Shown here one piece after another: positions 45,165 through 53,683 of a stretch of 54,082 nucleotides of DNA (positions are counted from its first letter, which is position 1; each line of letters begins with the position of its first letter). The notes beneath the pieces are model-generated. The model was not told the DNA's origin and did not search any database. It saw only the letters and a list, made by a program, of their open reading frames with translations. Position numbers and translations under genes: made by a program. The DNA comes from Bradyrhizobium pachyrhizi (lineage in GTDB: Bacteria; Pseudomonadota; Alphaproteobacteria; Rhizobiales; Xanthobacteraceae), in the NCBI RefSeq assembly GCF_001189245.1, contig NZ_LFIQ01000076.1:15678-69759 (forward strand), given 5' to 3'.

Positions 45165-45470
45165 ATGATGAACAGGATGATCCAACTTGCCGGCGCCGGC
45201 GCGTTCGCGCTGGCTCTGACCCTGGGCGCGGCGCTCGCGCAGGCCGCCGCGATCAATGGCGAGGTCAAGAAGATCGATGAGGGCGCGGGCAAGATCACGC
45301 TCAAGCACGGCCCCGCCAAGAGCCTTGGCATGGACGAGCCGATGACGATGGTTTACCGGGTCAAGGATCCGGCGCTGCTGAAGCAGGTCAAGGTCGGCGA
45401 CAAGGTCCAGTTCGAGGCCCAGGAGGGCGACGGCGGCTACACCGTCACCGCGATCCAGAAGGCGAAGTGA
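45165..45470 (+). CDS. cusF: periplasmic copper chaperone CusF-like
   Basis: 101 residues with a signal peptide ending LAQAAA. The small OB-fold domain reads GEVKKIDEGAGKITLKHGPAKSLGMDEPMTMVYRV. The His and the two Met of the MTM triad match CusF copper ligands. The tryptophan that stacks on Cu(I) in E. coli CusF is replaced, probably by the Met of LGMDE. It follows the cupredoxin gene after 26 bases. Confidence 0.85.
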   Translation: MMNRMIQLAGAGAFALALTLGAALAQAAAINGEVKKIDEGAGKITLKHGPAKSLGMDEPMTMVYRVKDPALLKQVKVGDKVQFEAQEGDGGYTVTAIQKAK

Positions 45471-45494
45471 GGCGACGGCCCGCATCAGCAGATT

Positions 45495-45524
45495 GGGCTG
45501 CCGCCTAAACGCAGCCGGCAGCCC
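45495..45524 (+). terminator. GC-rich hairpin after cusF
   Basis: GGGCTGCCG and CGGCAGCCC pair in a 9-bp stem around a 12-base loop, 24 bases after the cusF stop. It lacks a T-run. It may end the copper unit or only reduce read-through into the CDF gene. Confidence 0.45.
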
Positions 45525-45621
45525 TTGAACCGGCGACGCATGATCGCCGGAGCTGTTCGAGATGGATCGGCTTGAATGCGTTACGTGGCCGGCGTTATCC
45601 TGTCGCCTGGAAGGACGAGCA

Positions 45622-46371
45622 ATGAACGATTGCTGCGGGCAGAAGACCGCCGAATGCTGCGCACCACCGCCGCTGGCGCTGCCGATCAAGGCCGGCGTGA
45701 GGGCAGGGGACCGCGATCGCGCGGCCGATATGTGCGGCTGCTCGGGCGGCGTTCCAGTCTTTGACGGTCTCGATCCGCGCTACAAGCGCGTGCTCTGGAC
45801 GGTCATCGGCATCAATGGCGCGATGTTCCTGACCGAGATGATCGCGGGTCAGCTTGCCGGATCGCAGGCGCTCAAGGCCGATGCGCTCGACTTCCTTGCC
45901 GATACGGTCACCTATGGACTGAGCCTTGCGGTGATTGGCGCCAGCCTGCGCGTGCGCGCCTCCGCCGCGCTGTTGAAGGGCGCGTCGCTGAGCCTGATGG
46001 CGCTGTGGGTGTTCGGCTCGACCGTCTACCAGACGTTCGTGCTCGGCGTGCCGAAGGCCGAGGTGATGGGCGCCATCGGCGCGTTGGCACTCGCGGCCAA
46101 TCTAGGCTCGGTTCTGCTTCTGCTGCCGTACAAGGACGGCGATGCCAATGTCCGCTCGGTCTGGCTCTGCTCGCGCAACGACGCGATCGGAAACCTCATC
46201 GTGATGGCGGCCGCCCTCGGCGTGTGGGGATCGGTCTCGGCCTGGCCTGACCTTGCCGTCGCCGCCGTGATGGCGGTGATATTCCTCACCTCGTCGGTAC
46301 AAATCCTGCGGCAGGCATGGGCCGAATATCGCGAGGCGGCACTACGCAGCCCGTCAGCGGCGCATGGCTGA
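45622..46371 (+). CDS. cation diffusion facilitator family transporter with Cys-rich N-terminus
   Basis: 249 residues from ATG with GGAAGG upstream. The first 45 residues are Cys-rich (NDCCGQKTAECCAPP, DMCGCSGG) and could bind metal. Six helices follow. ALKADALDFLADTVTYGLS matches the TM2 metal site (with Asp where many CDF proteins have His), and SRNDAIGNLIVMAA matches TM5. The soluble C-terminal domain is almost absent, a shortened form. It probably exports a divalent or monovalent metal. It is the last gene of the copper island. Confidence 0.8.
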   Translation: MNDCCGQKTAECCAPPPLALPIKAGVRAGDRDRAADMCGCSGGVPVFDGLDPRYKRVLWTVIGINGAMFLTEMIAGQLAGSQALKADALDFLADTVTYGLSLAVIGASLRVRASAALLKGASLSLMALWVFGSTVYQTFVLGVPKAEVMGAIGALALAANLGSVLLLLPYKDGDANVRSVWLCSRNDAIGNLIVMAAALGVWGSVSAWPDLAVAAVMAVIFLTSSVQILRQAWAEYREAALRSPSAAHG

Positions 46372-46517
46372 GGAAGCCGCAAGCGCCCGGTGCTTCCTGC
46401 GACAGGCCGCGCCAGGGCGGAAATTTGCCGCGCATTTACCTTAAATGATGGCTCCGTGGGAACGTCCGTGGCAGCGGCGCGTTGCTGTGCATCATTCGCG
46501 CACAGAAGGCCCCCTCC

Positions 46518-46796
46518 ATGACAATCAACGCGGCAATACTGATGGCGGCATTGGTGCTATCGGGAACCGTGTTGGCGCAAAGCTCCGGCCCTTCGGCCGG
46601 CTCGGCGGGGGCCGGGCAGGCCGCCAACGTGACCACCACCGGCGAGGCGCTGAACAGCGCCAAGAAGACCGGCGACAGCGGGCCGCCGGTGGAGAAGGCC
46701 GCGCGTCCGGCCAAGCCGGATGCCGGCGCTGCGGGCAACACGGTGGGGGCGAGCCGCCCGCAAAAGCCCGATCGTCGCCTCGAGCATTATCCGTAA
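46518..46796 (+). CDS. small secreted hypothetical protein
   Basis: 92 residues. A signal peptide (MTINAAILMAALVLSGTVLAQ) precedes a Gly/Ala/Pro/Lys-rich mature part with no Cys and no known fold, ending in PDRRLEHYP. AAGG lies about eight bases before this ATG. The frame opens earlier at 46482, but without a signal-like start. Unknown. Confidence 0.5.
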   Translation: MTINAAILMAALVLSGTVLAQSSGPSAGSAGAGQAANVTTTGEALNSAKKTGDSGPPVEKAARPAKPDAGAAGNTVGASRPQKPDRRLEHYP

Positions 46797-46914
46797 GTCG
46801 CCCCGTAATCCTGGGGAGCTCGCCGGGTCCGAGCCGGTTCGGCCGGATCAATCATGATATCTCACGCCGCATCGGTTAGCCAAAGCGTTTGGCTGAAACG
46901 CGGTGGACAGGTTC

Positions 46915-48097
46915 ATGGCGGGGAAGAACCGGGCCCAATTCCCGGGAATGGATCGGCAGATCGCCGGAGTGCTCCTTGTCCTTGCCGTGGCGCAAGTGTT
47001 CGGCTGGGGGACCCTCGGCCTGCCGGCCATTGCCGGTAACCGGATTGCGGCCGATCTCCACATCTCGCTTCCGATGGTGTTTGCCGGCACGTCGACCCTG
47101 TATGTGACAATGGGTCTGTGCGGGCCGGTGCTGGCGGAACCGTTCCGGCGCGTCGGCGCGCGGCGCGTCATGATGATCGGCAGCGTGATTGCCGCGCTCG
47201 GTTTCGTTGTGCTGGCCTGCGCGCATCAGGCCGCGCTCTATTTCGTCGCGTGGGCGGTCCTCGGTATTGAACGAGGTGGCCGGGCGGAACGCGAAGGGGG
47301 CGATTGGCGCGCTGATGCTGGTCACCGGACTTTCCAGCAGCATCTTCTGGCCGACGACCGCGTTCCTCACTGGAGCCGTCGGCTGGCGCAGCACCTGTCT
47401 GCTCTATGCCGCGGCGATGGTCCTTGTCTGCCTGCCGCTCTACACATTCGGACTGCCGCGCCGGGTGGCGAGCGAGGCTGAAACAGCATCGGCGTCGGAC
47501 CGGTCGGTGGCGACGCCTCCGGCCGGGGGCACGTTCTGTCTGGTGGTCGCAGCAATCGCGCTCAACGCCTTTGTTAGCTTCGGGTTCAGCGCTGTGCTGG
47601 TCGAACTGTTGAAAGCGCAGGGGCTGTCGACAACCGAGGCGGTCGCGTTCGGTTCCATGCTCGGCATCGTGCAGGTGGCGGCACGCGCGATCGACTTTTT
47701 GGGCGGCGGCCGCTGGGACGGCATCACCACGGGGCTCGTCGCCGGCACGCTGCTGCCAGTCGCGATGCTGCTTCTGATCGTCGGCCACGGCAGCCATCTG
47801 GCGATCGCGGCCTTCATCCTGATCTACGGCCTCGGCAGCGGCGCGCTTGCGGTCGCTCGCGCGACGATTCCGCTGGTGTTCTACGACAAGAGTGCGTTCG
47901 CCAAGGCGACGTCGCATATCGCGTTGCCGCTCAACCTGATCTCGGCGGCATCGCCGCCCATTCTGGCCGGTCTGCTGACGCGGGTCGGCAGCAACGCCGT
48001 GCTCGAACTCGCATTCGCCTGCTCGGTCGGCGCGCTGGTGTTGCTTGCGATTCTCGGCCGCCGAAGGCGTGAGGTCGGGATCATCGCCACGCCGTGA
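46915..48097 (+). pseudogene. MFS transporter disrupted by a frame-breaking deletion
   Basis: Two frames together encode one MFS protein. The first (from ATG 46915) runs through helices 1-3 to FVAWAVLGI near 47265. The family then continues one base out of frame at LNEVAGRNAKGAIGALMLVTGLSSSIFWPTTAF, through to REVGIIATP at 48097. Around 47261-47266 the frames join abruptly, and about ten residues expected between LGI and LNEVAGR are missing. A deletion of a non-multiple of three, not just a one-base slip, fits best. A sequencing or assembly fault is possible. Confidence 0.75.
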
Positions 48098-48227
48098 CGT
48101 CACGATGATCCGGACAGGTCGGTCCACTCTTTGTACAATCCGTGAGGCCAGGCACGACTTTTGCTTGCTTTTGATTGTGATGCGTTGGGCGTGATCGCGC
48201 GCTCGAAACATGGCACGGGGCATTGGC

Positions 48228-49139
48228 ATGACCCAGCAGGTGATCGGCTTTGTCGGCTTCGGAGAGGCGGCGCAATGTTTCGCGACACATCTCGCAGGCA
48301 AGGGCGGTCCCGCGCCGCTGGTGTTCTGCGAGGGCAAGACCAATCGTCCGCCGTATTCGGACGCGTTTCAGGATATGGCGTCCGCATGCGGGGTGGAACT
48401 GGTGGACAGCCTCCCAGCGCTGATGGCGCGCGCCGACATCGTGTTCTCCGCCGTCGTGGTGGCGACCGCCGCGCCGGTCGGCCAAGCCATCGCCGGCCTG
48501 GTTCGGCCGGGAATGCTGGTGGTCGATGTCAACGCCTCAACGCCCCGAGCCAAGCGCTTGGTGGGCGATGCCGTGACGGGGAGCGGTGGTGCCTTCGTCG
48601 ATGCCAACCTGATGGGCGCGGTCAGCATCTATGGTGCGGCGGTGCCGCTGTACTGCTCGGGCGACGGCGCCGCGCGCTTCGCCGAGTGGTTTGCGCCGTT
48701 GGGCTTCACGATCGAACTCGCCGGCCCCGACGCCGGCACGGCGGCGGCGGTGAAGATGCTGCGCAGCGTGGTGACCAAGGGCATGGAGGCGCTGATCGTG
48801 GAGGCGCTGACCGCCGCCTCGCTCGCGGGGGTGCGCAGCGAAGCGCTGCGCGGCATCTGTGAACCGATGGACGCGACGCGCTACAGCAAATTCGTCGACA
48901 TGTGCGTGCGCACCGACGTGCTGCACGCCGAGCGCCGCGCCGTCGAGATGGATGGTGTCGCGGAGGGGCTGCGCGAGATCGGCCTGCAACCGATCATGAC
49001 GGAAGCCACCGCCGCACGGCTCAGGACATCGGCGCGGCCCGGCCTGGGCGATGATTTCGCGGGTCGCCAGGCCTACAGCGCCGATGACGTGCTCGATGCG
49101 TATGCTGCACGGATGGCCGATCTCGCTCGCGATTCGTAA
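48228..49139 (+). CDS. NAD(P)-dependent oxidoreductase, 6PGDH/3-hydroxyisobutyrate dehydrogenase-like
   Basis: 303 residues from MTQQVIGF; ATG 48210 is an alternative. The Rossmann start VIGFVGFGEAAQCFATHL has the GxGxxA pattern. VVDVNASTP and FVDANLMGAV follow as in beta-hydroxyacid dehydrogenases. The C-terminal half (VKMLRSVVTKGMEALIVEAL) carries the catalytic-Lys-like segment and looks like the DUF1932 type. The substrate is unknown. It stands alone between an MFS pseudogene and a repeat-rich gap. Confidence 0.82.
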   Translation: MTQQVIGFVGFGEAAQCFATHLAGKGGPAPLVFCEGKTNRPPYSDAFQDMASACGVELVDSLPALMARADIVFSAVVVATAAPVGQAIAGLVRPGMLVVDVNASTPRAKRLVGDAVTGSGGAFVDANLMGAVSIYGAAVPLYCSGDGAARFAEWFAPLGFTIELAGPDAGTAAAVKMLRSVVTKGMEALIVEALTAASLAGVRSEALRGICEPMDATRYSKFVDMCVRTDVLHAERRAVEMDGVAEGLREIGLQPIMTEATAARLRTSARPGLGDDFAGRQAYSADDVLDAYAARMADLARDS

Positions 49140-49144
49140 ATTCG

Positions 49145-49161
49145 TAGAGCGAAGCGAAACC
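49145..49161. repeat. dispersed repeat, left copy
   Basis: TAGAGCGAAGCGAAACC occurs here and again in the same direction at 51344-51360, bracketing the acyltransferase gene. The sequence after it (CATCG versus TATCG) stays similar. It looks like a dispersed intergenic repeat. Confidence 0.7.
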
Positions 49162-49217
49162 CATCGACTTCGTGCCACGGTGACGGTGCCCCGTTCCAGA
49201 CCAAACGTAGGGCGCCG

Positions 49218-49289
49218 GGCGCTCTTTGTCAGCTGGGCCTTCGCCCAGCGGTTCGCATTCGCCGCCTTGAGGGCAACGAGGTCAGTCAT
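49218..49289 (-). pseudogene. possible N-terminal remnant of a muramidase-like gene
   Basis: On the minus strand an ATG opens MTDLVALKAANANRWAKAQL, which reads like the N-terminus of phage-type lysozyme/muramidase proteins in bradyrhizobia. It then runs into dispersed-repeat sequence and loses character. A terminator-like hairpin sits just upstream. This is recognition from memory and the piece is only about 24 codons. Confidence 0.3.
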
Positions 49290-49301
49290 TGGATTTCCAA
49301 A

Positions 49302-49325
49302 GAAAAAGCCGCTCGAAGGCGGCTT
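49302..49325 (-). terminator. intrinsic terminator, minus strand
   Basis: AAGCCGC and GCGGCTT pair in a 7-bp stem with a short loop. Read on the minus strand it is followed by TTTTTCTTT. No intact minus-strand gene lies immediately upstream of it, which suggests that gene content has been lost or replaced here. Confidence 0.55.
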
Positions 49326-49390
49326 GGGTTGGTCTATTATGGGTTGCAGTAGATTGAGCCGGGGTGGTAGCACCACACCCGCAGGGCTCA

Positions 49391-51346
49391 ATGAACAAAC
49401 ACTCCTACCGTCCAGACATCGATGGACTTCGCGCGATCGCGATCGGCACCGTGGTGCTTTACCACGCGTTTCCAACCGCGCTTCCGGGGGGATTCATCGG
49501 CGTCGACGTCTTCTTCGTCATTTCCGGGTTCCTCATCTCCGGCATCGTGTTCTCCGAGATGGAGGCCTACCGGTTCTCGTTCCTGCGCTTCTACATCCGC
49601 AGGATCTGTCGAATTTTTCCAGCGCTCGCGCTCGTCCTCATCACGACGTGCGCCGTAGGCTGGTTGTGGCTCTTGCCGGCGGAGTGGCTGCGCCTCGGTC
49701 AGGAGATACGCGGTGGCGCATTCTTCTTCGCGAATTTCGTCTTTCTTGGTCAGGCCGGCTACTTCGACCAGGCCTCGATCCAAAAGCCTCTGCTGCATCT
49801 TTGGTCGCTTGCCATCGAAGAGCAGTTCTATCTGGCGTGGCCGGTCATCGTCCTCCTGTTCTATCGCAGCCGGTTCGCGCTCGGCACCCTGATCTGGGTC
49901 GCGCTGATCGCGTCTCTTGCCCTCAATCTCGCGACCGTCGCTGGCGACCCGGTCAAGACGTTCTACATGCCGACCACACGAGCATGGGAGCTGCTGATCG
50001 GCTGTCTCCTCGCTTTTCGTGACGTCTCGTCGGAGACCGCGACCGCCCGACTGTTTGCCGCCATTGAGCGGGTATTTTCGTCCAATCTGCGCGCCCTCTC
50101 TGGACTCGCCCTCATCGCTGTCGCCGCAACGCAGTTTGACAGTCACCAGCTTTTCCCCGGCTGGCGCGCCATCTTTCCGACCGTCGGCGCCGCGCTGCTC
50201 ATTTCCGCGGGCCCGGCGACACTCATCAACCGTATCCTGCTGGCCAATCCCGCCGCGGTCTTCGTTGGCCTGATCAGCTATCCGCTTTACCTGTGGCATT
50301 GGCCGCTCTTGTCCCTAGCGACCATCTATCGAGGTTCCCTCGGCACAGCCGAGACCTGGACCCTTGTCGCTGCCGCGGTCGCTTGCGCAACGGCTACCTA
50401 TTATCTGATCGAACGCCCAATTCGGTTCGGAACGTCCCTCACCAAGCGCTCGGCAGCAGCCGTCTTGGCAACGCTGTGCATCGTGATCGGTCTCACCGGA
50501 CAGTTGATCTCGTCAGACCACTTCACCTCAAATGCCCAGAGGTATGGCCTCGATCGCATCATCAACGCCGCAAGCGAATGGTCCTATCCAACCGACGACC
50601 TTGAAGCCTTGGGGTGGAAGGGCTTCGTACTGCGAAAATACAAATCCTCCAATGGCCCGCACTCGGTGCTGTTCTTCGGGGACAGCAATATGGAGATGTA
50701 CTGGCCTCGGGTGCAGTTCCTTGCGTCGCAGGACCGCCTCAACAGGGACAGCGTTTACTTCTTCACTTACGGCGGCTGTCCACCCATGCCTGACCTGACG
50801 GATGTCCAGCATCCCTATTGCGCCGGCTTCGTCGATGCAGCCAAAGCCGCAATCCGCGACAAGGACATCAAGACCGTCGTGCTCGGCGCGCATTGGTGGG
50901 GCTACCTCAACTCCGCTTCGCCGTATCGATACAAAGATCAGGGCGCATCAAAACCCGATGGCCGCACCGGCGCTATCAACGCGCTGGCGGCGATGGCAAA
51001 AGAGTTCACCCAAGAAGGGCGAACCGTCTATGCCATCATGAACATCCCTCTCTCCGGGTTGATGAGCCCGCCGAGCATGATCCGACGCAAGCTGACCTCC
51101 TTCGAGATCGTCCCCAGCCCAATCGAACTCACAACCCAACGCGAGGGCCTGAGCCTGACAGAAACACTACGCGCAGCACTCGAGGCCGCCGGTGTGAAGA
51201 TCATCGACCCCATTCCTAGCCTTTGTGACAGGGAAAGCTGCCCGACCCTGACGCTGGCCGGCGATCCGATCTATCGAGACGCCATGCACCTTCGGCCGAC
51301 ATTTGTACGATCTAGCGCCTCCTACATCGACCAGGTCCTGCAATAG
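49391..51346 (+). CDS. acyltransferase-3 / SGNH fusion (OafA-like)
   Basis: 651 residues from ATG with AGGG upstream; a GTG nine codons earlier is less likely. Residues ~1-370 are the acyltransferase-3 membrane domain: YRPDIDGLRAIAIGTVVLYH, GGFIGVDVFFVISGFLIS, FYIRRICRIFPAL and LWSLAIEEQFYLAWPV. The C-terminal half is a periplasmic SGNH domain (VLFFGDSNMEMYWPRV with the nucleophile Ser, and YRDAMHLRP with the Asp/His pair). Such proteins O-acetylate surface polysaccharides. The gene's stop codon is the first triplet of the right-hand dispersed repeat, so the whole segment may have been inserted. Confidence 0.88.
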   Translation: MNKHSYRPDIDGLRAIAIGTVVLYHAFPTALPGGFIGVDVFFVISGFLISGIVFSEMEAYRFSFLRFYIRRICRIFPALALVLITTCAVGWLWLLPAEWLRLGQEIRGGAFFFANFVFLGQAGYFDQASIQKPLLHLWSLAIEEQFYLAWPVIVLLFYRSRFALGTLIWVALIASLALNLATVAGDPVKTFYMPTTRAWELLIGCLLAFRDVSSETATARLFAAIERVFSSNLRALSGLALIAVAATQFDSHQLFPGWRAIFPTVGAALLISAGPATLINRILLANPAAVFVGLISYPLYLWHWPLLSLATIYRGSLGTAETWTLVAAAVACATATYYLIERPIRFGTSLTKRSAAAVLATLCIVIGLTGQLISSDHFTSNAQRYGLDRIINAASEWSYPTDDLEALGWKGFVLRKYKSSNGPHSVLFFGDSNMEMYWPRVQFLASQDRLNRDSVYFFTYGGCPPMPDLTDVQHPYCAGFVDAAKAAIRDKDIKTVVLGAHWWGYLNSASPYRYKDQGASKPDGRTGAINALAAMAKEFTQEGRTVYAIMNIPLSGLMSPPSMIRRKLTSFEIVPSPIELTTQREGLSLTETLRAALEAAGVKIIDPIPSLCDRESCPTLTLAGDPIYRDAMHLRPTFVRSSASYIDQVLQ

Positions 51347-51360
51347 AGCGAAGCGAAACC
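51344..51360. repeat. dispersed repeat, right copy
   Basis: Second copy of TAGAGCGAAGCGAAACC, whose TAG is the stop of the acyltransferase gene. A related inverted piece (GGATGGGTTTCGC) follows near 51387. Confidence 0.7.
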
Positions 51361-51457
51361 TATCGTCTGTGCCCATCGCGCGAAGGATGGGTTTCGCGGA
51401 GTCCATCGTCGGGCCGCGCTTTGCGCGGACCCGTTGGCTCTACCCATCCTACACAGC

Positions 51458-51492
51458 AAAAAGCCGGCGCAGTCGTCGCGACCACGCCGGCT
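51458..51492 (-). terminator. intrinsic terminator of the TPR gene
   Basis: AGCCGGCG (51462-51469) pairs with CGCCGGCT (51485-51492). On the minus strand the stem is followed by TTTTTGCTG. It lies about 20 bases after the TPR gene stop. Confidence 0.75.
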
Positions 51493-51513
51493 CGATGTAG
51501 CGGTTGCCTTAAC

Positions 51514-52062
51514 TCAGTAAACCAGGCCGGTGCCCGGGGGCTTCTCCAGCGCTGCGGCGAGCGAGCGATATTCGTCACTGTTGGTGCCGGCGAGCTGGGC
51601 GATGCGGTTCAGGTGATATTGCGCCTGATCGCGGTTGCCCTGTTCGACCTGCCAGAGGCCGTAATACTGCCAGGTGCGGACATGGGCCGGGTCGGCCTTC
51701 AGCGCGCGCTCGTACCAGATCTGCGAGACCTTGTAGTCGCCGAGCTTGCGATAGGAGTAGCCGATCAGGTTGGCGACGTCGGCGCGATCATCCTGGCCGA
51801 GCGCCTTCAGCTGCTCGATCGCGGCGGTATAGTCGTGCTTGTCGTAGATCGTGGTGTAGGCGGCGCGATAGCCGGCCAGGAACTTCTGATCGTCGATCGC
51901 GGAGCTCTTGTTCTTCTTCGCCTTCTTGCCCTTGCTGCTGCCGCTGTCGGAAGCCGGCGGCGAGGGATTGTCGCTGCCCGCGGCATAGGCCGAGATGACC
52001 GGCCCGGAGGCGAGCGTCATCGAGAGCACTGCGAGGCCCAAAAACTTCGTCTTCCTGCTCAT
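51514..52062 (-). CDS. secreted TPR-repeat protein
   Basis: 182 residues starting MSRKTKFLGLAVLSM with a signal peptide ending SAYAAGS. A Ser/Lys-rich linker (SSKGKKAKKNKSS) follows, then about three TPR units (ALGQDDRADVANLIGYSYRKLGDYKVSQIWYERALKADPAHVRTWQYYGLWQVEQGNRDQAQYHL). AGGA is close to the ATG. It probably acts as a periplasmic protein-binding scaffold. The partner is unknown. Confidence 0.8.
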   Translation of the reverse strand: MSRKTKFLGLAVLSMTLASGPVISAYAAGSDNPSPPASDSGSSKGKKAKKNKSSAIDDQKFLAGYRAAYTTIYDKHDYTAAIEQLKALGQDDRADVANLIGYSYRKLGDYKVSQIWYERALKADPAHVRTWQYYGLWQVEQGNRDQAQYHLNRIAQLAGTNSDEYRSLAAALEKPPGTGLVY

Positions 52063-52346
52063 TCCTGGTTGCTCCTGATCGTTCCTGATCGTGCTCGGTA
52101 ATCCTACACCGAAGCCTGATGACTTGAACACCCAGGGGTGCAGAACATTCCCGGCCGATCCCACGATTGCGTGATCCTGCTTTTCCGGCGGTAGAGGAGA
52201 ACATGACAGAGATGTCATGCACATGAATGAAGTCCGTCAGGGTCCTTCAGAACGGGTTCAGTGCGCGACCCATAAGGTCACGTGCATTGATCGGTGAGGC
52301 CGACCATCCGGCCGGAGACCTCTCGATCCCGACGAGGAGGACCATC

Positions 52347-52667
52347 ATGCTGAAGACGATTTCCGCCGCGCTGCTCGCCATGTCCGTGATCGCAGCGCCC
52401 GCGCTCGCCGCCGAGACCGGCAAGGCCGCAACGCCCGCGCCGGCGACCACGACTGCCCCGGCGACCAAGGCCGCTCCCGTGATCAAGAGCGAGCAGCTGC
52501 CGTCGAAGGTGCGCAACGCCAACGCCAAGATGCACCACAAGCACTATCGCCATCACCGCCACCACAAGCACATGGGCATGCTGAAGGTGAAGGCTCCGAA
52601 GCATGCGACCAAGCACGTCCACGCAAAGGTCGCGACCAAGCACGTCGCGCCAGCCAAACGCGGCTGA
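52347..52667 (+). CDS. His/Lys-rich secreted protein
   Basis: 106 residues from ATG with a strong GAGGAGG site. A signal peptide (MLKTISAALLAMSVIAAPALAAE) precedes an Ala/Thr/Pro linker and a His-rich segment (MHHKHYRHHRHHKHMGM) followed by Lys/His repeats. It may bind metal or act as a basic envelope peptide. Such proteins are common and uncharacterised in Bradyrhizobium. Confidence 0.7.
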   Translation: MLKTISAALLAMSVIAAPALAAETGKAATPAPATTTAPATKAAPVIKSEQLPSKVRNANAKMHHKHYRHHRHHKHMGMLKVKAPKHATKHVHAKVATKHVAPAKRG

Positions 52668-52861
52668 CCCAGGCGCGGTTGAATCTGATCCGAAGGGCGT
52701 AGTTTCGATCCACATTGCCCCGCTGCGCTCTTTGGATACAGACCCGGCCCGTCCGTCCATTGCTTCCCCAATGGCGACGGGCCGGAGTGCGTCCGGCTCC
52801 GGTTGTGAACCCGGGCGAAGAATAACCGAGTTGCGAATTCCCTTTGGCCGCCCGGCAGTTT

Positions 52862-53323
52862 ATGAGACGCCTCCGGGGACTCAGGGAACAGCGTCGTTTG
52901 CGGATTTCATCACAACTGGCAGCCATCCTGCTGCTCTCGCTTCCGCTCGCCGGCTGCCTCACCAGCGACGACGGCGGCGGGCCCACCACCTTCACCGATG
53001 ACCGGGGCGTCGCCAACCAGCCATTCCCGGACCGCTACCGCGACCAGATCCTCGCCTTCATGCGGACCTACCTGAACAATCCGGTCGGGGTCCGCGAGGC
53101 TGCTATCGCCGAGCCGGTGCAGCGCACGGTCGGCGGCCGACTGCGCTACGTCGTATGCCTGCGCTACAGCGCGAAGGATACCGACGGCAATTATCGCGCC
53201 GCCCGCGAGCGCGGTGTCCTGTTTGTCGACGGCCGGCTCGACCGCATCCTCGACAACCCCGCCGAGCCCTGCGCCGGCGCGTCCTACGCGGCATTTCCGG
53301 AACTGGAAAAGATGTCGCGCTAA
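52862..53323 (+). CDS. small lipoprotein
   Basis: 153 residues from ATG; a TTG six codons earlier is possible. An Arg-rich start precedes LAAILLLSLPLAGCLTSDD, a clear lipobox with Cys near residue 32. The mature part has YRDQILAFMRTYLNNPVGVREAAIAEPV and RYVVCLRYSAKD, resembling small envelope lipoproteins of unknown function in alphaproteobacteria. No ribosome site is obvious. Confidence 0.7.
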   Translation: MRRLRGLREQRRLRISSQLAAILLLSLPLAGCLTSDDGGGPTTFTDDRGVANQPFPDRYRDQILAFMRTYLNNPVGVREAAIAEPVQRTVGGRLRYVVCLRYSAKDTDGNYRAARERGVLFVDGRLDRILDNPAEPCAGASYAAFPELEKMSR

Positions 53324-53324
53324 G

Positions 53325-53368
53325 GCATGATCCGGAAAAGTGTGAAGCGGTTTCTCCGAAAAGATCAC
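53325..53368. repeat. dispersed palindromic repeat
   Basis: GCATGATCCGGAAAAG ... TCCGAAAAGATCAC, starting two bases after the lipoprotein stop codon, is an imperfect inverted repeat of the kind scattered through rhizobial intergenic regions. With the hairpin at 53382-53410 it accounts for the first third of the 360-base gap before the next gene. Confidence 0.6.
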
Positions 53369-53381
53369 GCCCGAACAAGTG

Positions 53382-53410
53382 GCAGAAGCGCGATCTGATT
53401 GCGCTTCTGC
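53382..53410. repeat. perfect 10-bp hairpin
   Basis: GCAGAAGCGC and GCGCTTCTGC enclose a 9-base loop. It probably acts as a transcription stop after the lipoprotein gene. The following ~270 bases hold no gene and must contain the promoter of the outer-membrane protein. Confidence 0.55.
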
Positions 53411-53683
53411 GCGGCCGCTTGTCGCAAGCCTGATCGAAACGTTAGCGAACTCCGATCACTTTTCGGGGAGCGTTGAACTTCACTTTAGCCGTCTGCGACT
53501 TACATCCAGCCGAGATGCGGCTTCTTAACCGGTGAAAAAACCTTCTGTGCCAGGGAACAAACGGGCGTTGTTGCGACCCTGTCACAGCTCGGAAACATCA
53601 CGGGTGCGGCATTGCCCCAAAGCAACCTAATTGAGGTCACGTTGTTTGGCTTAACAGCGCAGCGTTAGTAACGGGGATCAGAA

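Noticed and set aside
47189..48097. Second MFS frame read as a separate gene
   Set aside because: It begins mid-protein with unrelated residues before LNEVAGR, so it is the 3' part of the disrupted gene.
49140..49390. Gap checked for a tRNA as integration site
   Set aside because: No cloverleaf or CCA-type end was found; only repeats, a terminator hairpin and a short remnant.
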